A stretch of 64,000 nucleotides of DNA from SLSG01 sp964477035. Its GTDB lineage: Bacteria; Bacteroidota; Bacteroidia; Bacteroidales; UBA7960. This document shows, piece by piece, positions 7,822 to 16,362 of the stretch; the first letter of the stretch is position 1, and every line of letters begins with the position of its first letter. The position numbers and the translations under genes are program-made. The notes under the pieces are model-generated. The model worked only from the letters and a program-made list of their open reading frames with translations. It did not search any database and was not told the DNA's origin. The stretch is taken from NCBI GenBank assembly GCA_964477035.1, contig CAYZCW010000007.1, positions 1 through 64,000 of the forward strand, in the 5' to 3' direction.

Positions 7822-10398
7822 ATGAAAATTATGGACAGTAAAGCCCTCCTGACACTGATTTTGGTGATTATTGTTGGAACCTTTGGCGTCCAGGCCCGGG
7901 AAAATATTGATTTTTTTCTTCCTGCAGGTGAATATGAGGCGGCGGTTCCCACTCCCGAGTCTTTCTTCGGGTTTCAGGTCGGAGAATGGCATGTGCAACA
8001 TGCCCCCCTTGTTTATTACTTTATGGCACTGGCTGATGCCTCGGACCGGGCGATGGTTTATGAATATGGCTGGACCTACGAGAACAGGCCCATGATTCAG
8101 ATGGTCATTACCTCGCCTGCAAACCATGACAAACTGGAGCAGATCAGAAGACAGCATCTGGCCCTGACCGATCCTTCCCGATCGGCAGGGCTGGATGTTG
8201 ACGAGATGCCCGTGGTGGTTATGCTCGGGTACGGGGTTCACGGGAACGAGCCCAGTGCGCACAATGCGGCTCCTTTGGTGGCTTATTACCTTGCTGCCAG
8301 CAAAAACGAAGAAATGTTGCGGATGCTGGAGAATATGGTGGTGATCATTGACCCCTCTCTGAATCCCGATGGGCAGGACCGGTTCGCCAGCTGGGTCAAC
8401 CGGCATAAAAGCCACACATTGGTTTCTGATCCATCCGACAGGGAGTTCTCAGATGTTTGGCCCGGCGGGCGGTCCAACCATTATTGGTTTGACCTTAACA
8501 GGGACTGGCTGGGTGCACAGCATCCGGAGATTCGTGGAAAGATCAGCCAGTTCCACCATTGGAAACCGAACATCAACACAGACCATCATGAATTCGGGGC
8601 CAACTCTACTTTTTTCTTCCAACCGGGCGTACCAACCAGGGTTAACCCGCATACCCCCCTACAGACCAATGAACTAACTTATGACATCGCTGCCTATCAT
8701 GCAGCTATGCTGGATCAGATCGGTTCGCTATATTATATGGAACAGGGCTTTGATGATTATTATTACGGCAAGGGGTCCGCCTACCCCGATGTCAATGGCA
8801 GCATCGGCATCCTGTTCGAACAGGGAGGCACCAAGGGGCATTTGCGGGAAACAGTTCACGGCATTCAGTCTTTCGCCTTTACGATAAGGAACCAGGTCAG
8901 GGTCTCCCTTTCCACGCTCCGGGCAGCCCAGGATATGCGCATCCCCCTTTTGGAACATTTGCGTTGGTTCCATTCTTCTGCCCTGGATCTGGCCGCGGAA
9001 GACCCGGTAAAAGCCTATGTTTTTGGTGACCTCCATGACCAAGGCAGAAATTATCATTTTCTGGACATATTGCATACCCACCAGATCGATGCCTATGCGC
9101 TCAAAGAGCCGCTAAATGACGGAGGAGGGGAATTTGCCCCGGGTAGGGCGTGGGTCGTGCCACTACGCCAGCCCCAGTACCGCTTGATCAAATCCCTTTT
9201 TGAACCCGTCACCGAGTTTGAAGACAGCCTGTTTTATGATGTGTCTACCTGGACCATGCCATTGGCTTTTCAGATGCCCTGCAGACCTGTCATGAACCCG
9301 GCCCGGGCTGCTTCGATTACGGAGGGTGATCCGGCGGTAGCCATGTTCCCTGTCGGAAAGGTCATGGAAGGAGAAGGATCCTACGCCTGGGTCTTTTCAT
9401 GGGAAGAGTATTATGCCCCCCGGGCCCTCTTCCATTTGCAAAAAAACGGGATTAGGACAAAGGTGGCCACCCGGCCATTCTCCATCGCCTACCGGGGTCA
9501 GCGTGTGGACATGGATTTTGGGAGCATCCTGATTCATGTGAATACCCAGGACGAATCCCCGGAGGTACTCAGAAAGCTGGTGGAAGAAGCGGCTGCCGTT
9601 TCGGGGGTGACGGTCTATCCCGTTTCTACAGGCTTGACGGTGGACGGAATTCATTTGGGAAGCGGGAGTTTCAGCAACCTGCAAAAACCGGAAATATTGA
9701 TGCTTGTCGGAAGCGGCGTTACCAGTTCCGAAGCGGGTCAGGTGTGGCATCTGCTTGATCAGCGGTACCGGTTGCCGGTGACCAAGGCGGAGGTGTCCGC
9801 ATTCCGGGGCCTGAACCTCGCTCGTTACAATACCCTGGTGATGGTATCCGGATCCTATGGCAGTCTTAATGATACGTCTGTTGAAGCATTAAGGGAATGG
9901 CTGCGCGGGGGAGGCACCCTGATTGCCATTCGTTCCGGAAATAACTGGTTAAACCGGCAGGGAATCATTGACCTTCAGTACCGGAGGGACTCCCCATCCC
10001 ACATGCCCAGGCTTTCTTACGAATCCATGTCAGAATACCGGGGTGCCCGGTCAATTCCCGGCAGTATTTTCCAGACAGACCTGGACCTCACCCATCCCCT
10101 TGGTTATGGTTACAAAAGGGCTGTCCTGCCAGTATTTGTGCGCGGATTCAGTGTGGTGGATCCGGCCACAGGGCCATTCTCCAACCCCGTGGTCTTTGGA
10201 CAAAATTCCCTATTGAGCGGATATGTTTACCCGCCTTACGCGCCACTGGTGGACGGATCGGCGGGAGTGGTTGTGACATCCGTGGGCAGGGGAACGGTCA
10301 TTTCATTTATGGATGACCCGAATTTTCGGGCCTTTTGGTTTGGAACAAACAAATTGTTCGCGAATGCCCTCTTTTTTGGGGGGATTGTCAGAAACTAA
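7822..10398 (+). CDS. M14-family zinc metallopeptidase, exported
   Basis: An 858-residue exported protein with signal peptide to about residue 25. The M14 carboxypeptidase domain occupies about 60-380. Zinc ligands are His140 and Glu143 in VHGNEPSA, with a third in TDHHEFG (about 254-258). The substrate-binding Asn/Arg pair lies in NPDGQDR, and a likely catalytic Glu in LFEQGG. The C-terminal part (about 630-790) resembles a class I glutamine-amidotransferase-like fold (ILMLVGSG, GGTLIAIRSGN), as in large Bacteroidota M14 proteins. It should remove or release residues from peptides in the periplasm or at the surface. M14 relatives include gamma-D-glutamyl peptidases acting on peptidoglycan peptides, relevant because a racemase and D-aminoacylase lie downstream. 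Confidence 0.9.
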   Translation: MKIMDSKALLTLILVIIVGTFGVQARENIDFFLPAGEYEAAVPTPESFFGFQVGEWHVQHAPLVYYFMALADASDRAMVYEYGWTYENRPMIQMVITSPANHDKLEQIRRQHLALTDPSRSAGLDVDEMPVVVMLGYGVHGNEPSAHNAAPLVAYYLAASKNEEMLRMLENMVVIIDPSLNPDGQDRFASWVNRHKSHTLVSDPSDREFSDVWPGGRSNHYWFDLNRDWLGAQHPEIRGKISQFHHWKPNINTDHHEFGANSTFFFQPGVPTRVNPHTPLQTNELTYDIAAYHAAMLDQIGSLYYMEQGFDDYYYGKGSAYPDVNGSIGILFEQGGTKGHLRETVHGIQSFAFTIRNQVRVSLSTLRAAQDMRIPLLEHLRWFHSSALDLAAEDPVKAYVFGDLHDQGRNYHFLDILHTHQIDAYALKEPLNDGGGEFAPGRAWVVPLRQPQYRLIKSLFEPVTEFEDSLFYDVSTWTMPLAFQMPCRPVMNPARAASITEGDPAVAMFPVGKVMEGEGSYAWVFSWEEYYAPRALFHLQKNGIRTKVATRPFSIAYRGQRVDMDFGSILIHVNTQDESPEVLRKLVEEAAAVSGVTVYPVSTGLTVDGIHLGSGSFSNLQKPEILMLVGSGVTSSEAGQVWHLLDQRYRLPVTKAEVSAFRGLNLARYNTLVMVSGSYGSLNDTSVEALREWLRGGGTLIAIRSGNNWLNRQGIIDLQYRRDSPSHMPRLSYESMSEYRGARSIPGSIFQTDLDLTHPLGYGYKRAVLPVFVRGFSVVDPATGPFSNPVVFGQNSLLSGYVYPPYAPLVDGSAGVVVTSVGRGTVISFMDDPNFRAFWFGTNKLFANALFFGGIVRN

Positions 10399-10409
10399 TC
10401 AATGTACAA

Positions 10410-11633
10410 GTGAAAACACTGAGACATTTTTTTGCTGCTGTTGCCTTCTTGATGATTTTATCGGCCGGTGATGCAATGACCTGCACTTCGGCCATCGTTT
10501 CGGGGAAGCATACCCGGGACGGGCGTCCCCTGATGTGGAAACACCGGGACACCAGCGTCATGGAAAGCAAGCTCGTCTACCTTAAAGGGGAAAAATATGA
10601 CATCATTGCCCTGGTTAATTCTTCATCGACCGATGCACGCTCCATTTGGATCGGTTTTAATAGTGCAGGCTTCGCCATCATGAACACCCTGTCGTATAAT
10701 ATCGAGGACGATTCTACCTCATCCGGTGCCCGTAATGGGATTCTGATGCGGGAAGCCCTGGAGCATTGTGCGAATCTGGATGATTTTGAAATGTTTCTGC
10801 GGGACCAGGAGCGGCCCATGCGGGTCCGGGCCAACTTCGGTGTCATCGATGCTCATGGGGGAGCCGCCTATTATGAAACCAACAACGATACCTGGGTAAA
10901 GATTGATGTGAATGATCCGTCGATCGCCCCGCATGGATATGTTGTCCGTACGAATTATTCATACACCGGGACACCCCATGGGGGGGCCGGGTACATCAGG
11001 TTCAATACGGCTGAAAACCTATTTTACAAGGCCTCAGGAGGCAATAACCTGTCTGTGGACTACTTGCTTGAGCACATGAGCCTGTCTCTTGAGAATTCCT
11101 ATACCGGTCAGCATATCAATCAGTTTATGCACCTGTCTGAACGCGATAATCATTTCATCTATTTTCAAGATTGCATCAACAGGTACACCTCTACCTCTTC
11201 GGTGGTGGTTCAGGGGATCAAGGGGGATGAGTCTCCGCTGTTCACCACCATGTGGACCATGATAGGGTTTCCCCTGGCGTCTGTTCCCGTTCCGGTGTGG
11301 ATAAACCCGCAGCGGTTACTGCCGGAGGTGTTGACGGCACCCTGGGGGGAGGACTCACCCATGTCTGACTACAGCCTTCGGTTGAAATCCAGAATGATTC
11401 CTTCGGAAAGGGGATCCACCAAATACTATATCAACACCACCCGGGTCTTTAACGCCGAGGGAAGTGGCATCACCCAGCGCCTGCTGCCGGTCCACAAATC
11501 CCTGGTAAGGGAGGCGGTGAATAACCTGGATGATTGGCGCCGGGACGGGATGATTGATCCCGGACGGCTTTCAGCACTTTACCTTTGGGCGGATTCCCTT
11601 GTAAGGAAAAGCTTTGAGGAGATACTCGATTGA
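10410..11633 (+). CDS. Exported Ntn-hydrolase, C45/acyl-CoA:6-APA acyltransferase-like (amide hydrolase)
   Basis: A protein of 407 residues if begun at the GTG at 10410. This start sits 11 bases after the M14 stop and gives a clean signal peptide; the longer frame opening at 10335 would overlap the M14 gene. The segment DAMTCTSAIVSG puts a cysteine (Cys25) right after the signal sequence, as expected for an N-terminal-nucleophile hydrolase in which Cys becomes the catalytic N-terminus. RDGRPLMWKHRD and WIGFNSAGFAIMN are typical of C45/linear-amide hydrolases. The family cleaves or transfers acyl groups on amide bonds. In this locus it could release free amino acids from N-acylated or peptide substrates; the actual substrate is not visible. 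Confidence 0.8.
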   Translation: MKTLRHFFAAVAFLMILSAGDAMTCTSAIVSGKHTRDGRPLMWKHRDTSVMESKLVYLKGEKYDIIALVNSSSTDARSIWIGFNSAGFAIMNTLSYNIEDDSTSSGARNGILMREALEHCANLDDFEMFLRDQERPMRVRANFGVIDAHGGAAYYETNNDTWVKIDVNDPSIAPHGYVVRTNYSYTGTPHGGAGYIRFNTAENLFYKASGGNNLSVDYLLEHMSLSLENSYTGQHINQFMHLSERDNHFIYFQDCINRYTSTSSVVVQGIKGDESPLFTTMWTMIGFPLASVPVPVWINPQRLLPEVLTAPWGEDSPMSDYSLRLKSRMIPSERGSTKYYINTTRVFNAEGSGITQRLLPVHKSLVREAVNNLDDWRRDGMIDPGRLSALYLWADSLVRKSFEEILD

Positions 11634-11674
11634 TGTTTTGTTTGGTTTGTTAAGTGAATGAAGGTTGATTGGGC

Positions 11675-11702
11675 AGGGGCCGCCAATCCCGGCGGCCCCT
11701 TT
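11675..11702 (+). terminator. Strong hairpin between Ntn-hydrolase and racemase
   Basis: A perfect 10-bp GC-rich stem (AGGGGCCGCC with GGCGGCCCCT) and a 6-base loop, followed by TTCTTGAATCTT. It is an intrinsic terminator or attenuator. It lies inside the longest open frame of the racemase gene, which argues that translation really starts after it, at 11724. Confidence 0.75.
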
Positions 11703-11723
11703 CTTGAATCTTACCCCGCCGGC

Positions 11724-13295
11724 ATGATAAACTCCGAAAACAGGAAAAACGTTCTGGCTTTTTGGATCGTATTGACCTTGTTAGGGCCAATTTGGCAGGT
11801 CGCGGCCAGCGATTCAACCCTTGTTATTCCGCCTGCAGGGGTTTCAGAACATGATGTTGGCCCTCTGCAACTTCCGATAGTCGATCATCTGTTAAACAAA
11901 AGGGATAGCTTCTATTTCCTGGATTTGGATGAATATCCACAAAGGACTCCCGTCATGTTCATCGGAGTGTTTGACTCCGGTACCGGGGGACTGGCTGTTC
12001 TGGAGGCCATTTTGTCTCATGACGGTTTTAACAACGGGGATGGCATGCCCATTCCGGACGGCGTGGCCGATTTTGAACAGGAGCGATTTGTTTTTCTTGC
12101 CGACCAGGCCAATATGCCTTACGGTCAATATTTCAGCGAGGGTAAAGAGGATTTACTGATAGAACACATCTTCAAGAACCTCCATTTTCTTCTGTCAGGA
12201 AAGCATTACTTGGCCGAGGATCCCAGCTTGGTTACCAATGGAAACGGTCCTGTGAAAGCCATCGTCATTGCATGCAACACGGCCACCGCTTCCGGTAAAA
12301 GGCACCTGGAAGCCTTTATGGACCATTCCGGTCTTGGCTTGCCGGTTTTCGGAGTGGTCGATGCGGGGGCAATAGGAGCGCTTGAATGCCTGGAGGTTAT
12401 GGGACCGGGCTCTATAGGAGTCCTGGCGACTGTCGGTACCGTGGCCACCCGCGGGTACGAAGAGGCCATTTTGCGACTGGGCAGGGAGATAGGGTACGGC
12501 GCGATGATTCGCGTTTACAGCCAGGGAGGGTATGGCATGGCCGAGGCAATTGATGAGGATCCGGCATTTTACGACCGAAACAGGCATGAACTGAATAACG
12601 GTTACCGGGGGCCGACATTAAACGGACCGGAGAATTTCCAGATCAAAAGGGATTTACTGGAGGCTTACAATTTTGACTACAGCGGGAACCGCATGCTTTG
12701 TGACCATGAGAGCCCGGAGCATTGCCAGGCAATACAAATCAATGATCCCGTGAACTACATGCGGTACCACCTGGTGAGCCTTCTGGAGTCACTGAGGCGG
12801 GACCCATCGGCACTGCCCCTGAAGTGCCTGATTCTGGGGTGCACACATTATCCTTATCTGAAACATGAGGTTCATAAGATCCTTAAAGAACTATACCATT
12901 ACAGGGAAAATGGATCCTACAGGTATCGGGGGGTTTTGTCCAAAGAGGTTCAACTTATTGACCCCGCAGAAAAGCTGGCCCACGAGCTCTATACCTTTTT
13001 GCATGATCAGGCCTTGATCAATACGGGAAAGGCTTGTTCGAATAACCGTTTCTTCATCAGCGTCCCCAATAGATACAATCCGGCCGTTCGAACGGATGAA
13101 AATGGCCGGTTTCCCTATGGGTATAAATATGGGCGGCAGGCCGGGGAAATACAGCAGTATGTGAGGGTTGTTCCATTCGGTCCGTCCAACATTCCTATGG
13201 AAACACTCGACAGGCTTCAAATAAGCACTCCCGCAGTTTTCAGGGAAATCATCCGGTTTGCTCCTGACCTGAACGACCGGTTCAGGGGTCCGTGA
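11724..13295 (+). CDS. Exported glutamate/aspartate racemase-like protein
   Basis: A protein of 523 residues from the ATG at 11724, chosen because a terminator hairpin lies upstream and this start gives a signal peptide. All MurI-type active-site motifs are present: GVFDSGTGG (Asp84), IACNTATA (first catalytic Cys184) and LGCTHYPYL (second catalytic Cys373). MurI enzymes interconvert L- and D-glutamate with two cysteines and no cofactor. They are cytoplasmic and about 260-280 residues. This one is about twice as long, with insertions between motifs and an N-terminal hydrophobic segment ending near QVAAS. Export is inferred from that segment. It sits between an amide hydrolase and a D-aminoacylase-like gene, suggesting catabolic use of D-glutamate (or aspartate), not cell-wall synthesis. 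Confidence 0.85.
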   Translation: MINSENRKNVLAFWIVLTLLGPIWQVAASDSTLVIPPAGVSEHDVGPLQLPIVDHLLNKRDSFYFLDLDEYPQRTPVMFIGVFDSGTGGLAVLEAILSHDGFNNGDGMPIPDGVADFEQERFVFLADQANMPYGQYFSEGKEDLLIEHIFKNLHFLLSGKHYLAEDPSLVTNGNGPVKAIVIACNTATASGKRHLEAFMDHSGLGLPVFGVVDAGAIGALECLEVMGPGSIGVLATVGTVATRGYEEAILRLGREIGYGAMIRVYSQGGYGMAEAIDEDPAFYDRNRHELNNGYRGPTLNGPENFQIKRDLLEAYNFDYSGNRMLCDHESPEHCQAIQINDPVNYMRYHLVSLLESLRRDPSALPLKCLILGCTHYPYLKHEVHKILKELYHYRENGSYRYRGVLSKEVQLIDPAEKLAHELYTFLHDQALINTGKACSNNRFFISVPNRYNPAVRTDENGRFPYGYKYGRQAGEIQQYVRVVPFGPSNIPMETLDRLQISTPAVFREIIRFAPDLNDRFRGP

Positions 13296-13354
13296 GGTGG
13301 TTGCCGTAAGCGATGCAGGAGAATCGGCAAATCCTGTTAAACCCAATATTCTTT

Positions 13355-14932
13355 ATGAAAAACCATTTGACGATGCGTATTTTAAGGCCATTGCCCTGGT
13401 TCTTGCCATTGATTGCCCTGATGCTTTCCTGCAATCCGCGTCCCGTTGATTATTTGATCGTCGGGGCCAGAGTTTTTGATGGGTCGTTGAATGAACCCTT
13501 ACAACTGGATATAGGAATCCGTCAGGACCGTATCGTCTTCACGGGCCATTCCCAAGATACAAACATCAGGGCCAGGCGGGTGATCGATGCTTCCGGCCTG
13601 TTCCTGTCCCCGGGGTTTATCGATCCCCACACCCATGCGGCGTCTGATCTTAATAATTTATCTGACCTGTCTTTGCAAGCCTGGCTCTGGCAGGGGGTGA
13701 CCACCGTTTTTGAAGGGAATGACGGCAGCAGCCCTTTCCCCATCGGGGAACAACTCGACAAATGGGAAGCCGGCGGAATGGGCGTCAATGTGGGCTTGTT
13801 TGTGGGCCATGGGACCATACGCAAGAGGGTTATGGGACCTGGGGACCGGAAAGCCAACGAAGAAGAACTGCAGGCCATGTGCGATCTGGTCGGGCAGGCG
13901 ATGAAGGAAGGGGCGTTTGGCATGTCAACCGGGCTGTTCTATGCACCCGGCAGTTATGCGGATACTGAGGAAATCATAGCCCTTGCCCGTGTCGTTGCCG
14001 CTGGCGGCGGAATCTATGATACCCACCTGCGCGATGAGGGTTCTTATGGCATCGGGTTGCTGGCTTCCGTCAGGGAGGCCATTGAGATTGGTGAAAGGGC
14101 CGGTGTCCCGGTTCACATATCCCATATCAAGGCCCTTGGGAGAAATGCCTGGGGGCAGTCCGTGAAAGTGGCAGACCTGGTGCATGAAGCCAGGGCCAAA
14201 GGCGTGCAGTTAACCGCCAACCAATACCCTTACCTCGCATCGAAAACCAGCCTGAAAGCCGCCGTGGTTCCCAGATGGGCCGAGGATGGCGGGAATGCTG
14301 CCCTGATGGAGAGGCTGCAGGATCCCGGCCTGTCAGAAAGATTGAACAGGGATATTGAACAGAATATCTTTTTAAGGGGAGGTGCTGGTGCGATCGTTAT
14401 CACAACTACCAAACATGATGGCCTTCGTGGAAGATCACTCCAGGAGATTGCCATGGAAATGGGACAGGATGAGGTCGCCGCGGTGAAGGCCATTCTTGTG
14501 CAGGATGCCTCCACAGGGATCGTTTCCTTCAACATGCAGGAAGAAGACCTGCTTCATTTCATGAAGCAGGAATGGGTCATGACTGCTTCCGACGGGGGCC
14601 GCGGTCATCCAAGGAAATTTGGGTCCTTTCCCAGGAAAATGCGGCTGTACAGCATGGAGGAAAACCGCATCAGCCTGCCTGAGATGATTCACCGCTCATC
14701 AAAACTGACGGCAAATACATTAAATATCCGTGGACGGGGTGCAATAAGGCCGGGTTTTTTTGCCGACCTGATTGTTTTTGATCCCCAAAAAATTCAGGAT
14801 TTGGCTAGCTTTGACACGCCGGAGGTTTTTGCCACGGGAATGGTGTATGTCTTTGTCAACGGCCAGTTGGTTATTGACAATGGCGAATACAACGGATCAC
14901 TGTCTGGAAGGGCGCTTCGGCTCAACAATTAG
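13355..14932 (+). CDS. N-acyl-D-amino-acid deacylase-like amidohydrolase lipoprotein
   Basis: A protein of 525 residues from the ATG at 13355. The lipobox LMLSC gives lipidated Cys26, so it is membrane-anchored. The amidohydrolase fold shows the metal motif DPHTH (His92, His94), then THLRDEG, HISHIKALG and ASDGG, matching the order of metal and catalytic residues in D-aminoacylases. These enzymes hydrolyse N-acyl-D-amino acids to a fatty or acetic acid and the free D-amino acid. The position usually occupied by GNCG, whose Cys is a metal ligand, reads GNDG here, so metal coordination or specificity may differ. The gene follows the racemase after about 60 bases and precedes gltS. Confidence 0.85.
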   Translation: MKNHLTMRILRPLPWFLPLIALMLSCNPRPVDYLIVGARVFDGSLNEPLQLDIGIRQDRIVFTGHSQDTNIRARRVIDASGLFLSPGFIDPHTHAASDLNNLSDLSLQAWLWQGVTTVFEGNDGSSPFPIGEQLDKWEAGGMGVNVGLFVGHGTIRKRVMGPGDRKANEEELQAMCDLVGQAMKEGAFGMSTGLFYAPGSYADTEEIIALARVVAAGGGIYDTHLRDEGSYGIGLLASVREAIEIGERAGVPVHISHIKALGRNAWGQSVKVADLVHEARAKGVQLTANQYPYLASKTSLKAAVVPRWAEDGGNAALMERLQDPGLSERLNRDIEQNIFLRGGAGAIVITTTKHDGLRGRSLQEIAMEMGQDEVAAVKAILVQDASTGIVSFNMQEEDLLHFMKQEWVMTASDGGRGHPRKFGSFPRKMRLYSMEENRISLPEMIHRSSKLTANTLNIRGRGAIRPGFFADLIVFDPQKIQDLASFDTPEVFATGMVYVFVNGQLVIDNGEYNGSLSGRALRLNN

Positions 14933-14967
14933 TTTAATATACCATCAGTTACTTAATATCTGACTTT

Positions 14968-16326
14968 ATGGACGGACTATTGGGTGTGTTTTTCAGTGTG
15001 TGCATTCTCCTGCTGTTTTTGTTGCTGGGGAAGATGCTCCGGGTAAAAATCAGGCTGTTTCAGCGGATTTTTTTGCCGGCCTCCATCATCGGGGGCTTTC
15101 TGGCCCTGGCCTTCGGCCCGTATTTTCTGGACGTGCTGCCGGAATTCATCATGGACAGCTGGCGGCAGATCCCGGGCCTGCTGATCAGCATCGTGTTTGC
15201 CACCCTCTTTCTCGGGGTGGTCATCCCGGGGGTGAAGACCATGTGGGCCCAGGGAGGGAGCCAGCTGTGTTTCGGCTTCGTGGCCGGCTTCGGCCAATAC
15301 TTTGTGGCCCTGCTGGTCACCGCCCTGGTCCTGATGCCCCTCTTCGGGGTGCCCCCCATCTTCGCCACCATCCTGGAGATCGGCTTTGCCGGCGGACACG
15401 GCACGGCCGCCGGCATGCAGATCGTCTTTGAGGAACTGGGGTGGCCCGCCGGCTCGGCCCTGGGACAGATGTCGGCCACCGTGGGCATCATCATGGCCGT
15501 GGTCGGGGGGGTGTTTTACATCAACATCGCCATCCGCAAGGGCTACTGCGTCAACCTGGACAAGAGCAAGGGCATTCCGGAGTATAAAAAGATCGGCCTG
15601 ATCCCGGAGCAATACCGCCATGAGTCCTCACGGGCCACCGTGGCATCCGAGTCCATCGAACCCCTGGCCTTTCATTTCGGGGTCGTGGCCGTCGCCATCC
15701 TCGTGGGCTGGCTGATGCTGGCCGGCATCCGCAGCCTTCATCCAGTCCTTCACGGATTTCCCCTCTTTCCCCTGGCCATGATCGGGGGCATGGTGGTGCA
15801 ACTGGCCTCCAAGCCTTTGAAGATAGACACCTTTTACGACCGAAACACCTTCGAGCGCATCCTGGGCCTATCCCTCGACGTGCTGGTGGTGGCGGCCATC
15901 GCCTCCATCCGGATCGACCTGTTTCTGGAAAACCTCTGGCCTTTCGTGATCCTGATGGCGGTCGGGGTGGGCTGGATCTTTTTCTGCCTGGTCTACCTGG
16001 CCCCGAGGATGTTTCCCAACAACTGGCTGGAGCGGGGCGTCACCGAATACGGCATGCAGAGCGGGGTGACGGCCATGGGATTGCTTTTGCTGCGCCTGGT
16101 TGACCCACACTACAAAACGGATACCGCCCAGGCTTTCGGCTTCAAGCAGATGCTTTACGAGCCCTTTCTGGGGGGCGGGCTGGTCACGGCCACCTCCCCG
16201 TTCATCATCATGAACCTGGGCATCTGGAATGCCATGCTGGTGACCGGCCTGCTGATGGTATTCTTCTTGGTCCTCTCCCGGATGAACGGGTGGACGCAGT
16301 GGCGGCCGGTCAAGAAGGTGATGTAG
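14968..16326 (+). CDS. gltS: Sodium/glutamate symporter GltS
   Basis: A 452-residue inner-membrane protein with about ten to twelve hydrophobic segments and the GltS signature FAGGHGTAAG near residue 140. A second symmetry-related half contains VTEYGMQSGVTAMG. GltS takes up L- and D-glutamate with Na+. It starts 35 bases after the D-aminoacylase-like gene on the same strand, consistent with importing glutamate released outside the inner membrane by the upstream enzymes. Its codon use is much more GC-rich at third positions than that of the preceding genes, so it may have a different history. Confidence 0.93.
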   Translation: MDGLLGVFFSVCILLLFLLLGKMLRVKIRLFQRIFLPASIIGGFLALAFGPYFLDVLPEFIMDSWRQIPGLLISIVFATLFLGVVIPGVKTMWAQGGSQLCFGFVAGFGQYFVALLVTALVLMPLFGVPPIFATILEIGFAGGHGTAAGMQIVFEELGWPAGSALGQMSATVGIIMAVVGGVFYINIAIRKGYCVNLDKSKGIPEYKKIGLIPEQYRHESSRATVASESIEPLAFHFGVVAVAILVGWLMLAGIRSLHPVLHGFPLFPLAMIGGMVVQLASKPLKIDTFYDRNTFERILGLSLDVLVVAAIASIRIDLFLENLWPFVILMAVGVGWIFFCLVYLAPRMFPNNWLERGVTEYGMQSGVTAMGLLLLRLVDPHYKTDTAQAFGFKQMLYEPFLGGGLVTATSPFIIMNLGIWNAMLVTGLLMVFFLVLSRMNGWTQWRPVKKVM

Positions 16327-16332
16327 CCGAAA

Positions 16333-16359
16333 GGACGCGCCGTCCGTGAGGGGCCCCTC
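16333..16359. terminator. Hairpins between convergent gltS and serpin
   Basis: GGACG-cgc-CGTCC is followed closely by the 12-base palindrome GAGGGGCCCCTC in the 36-base gap between two convergent genes. No T tract follows on either strand. It may act as a weak bidirectional terminator. Confidence 0.35.
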
Positions 16360-16362
16360 CCG

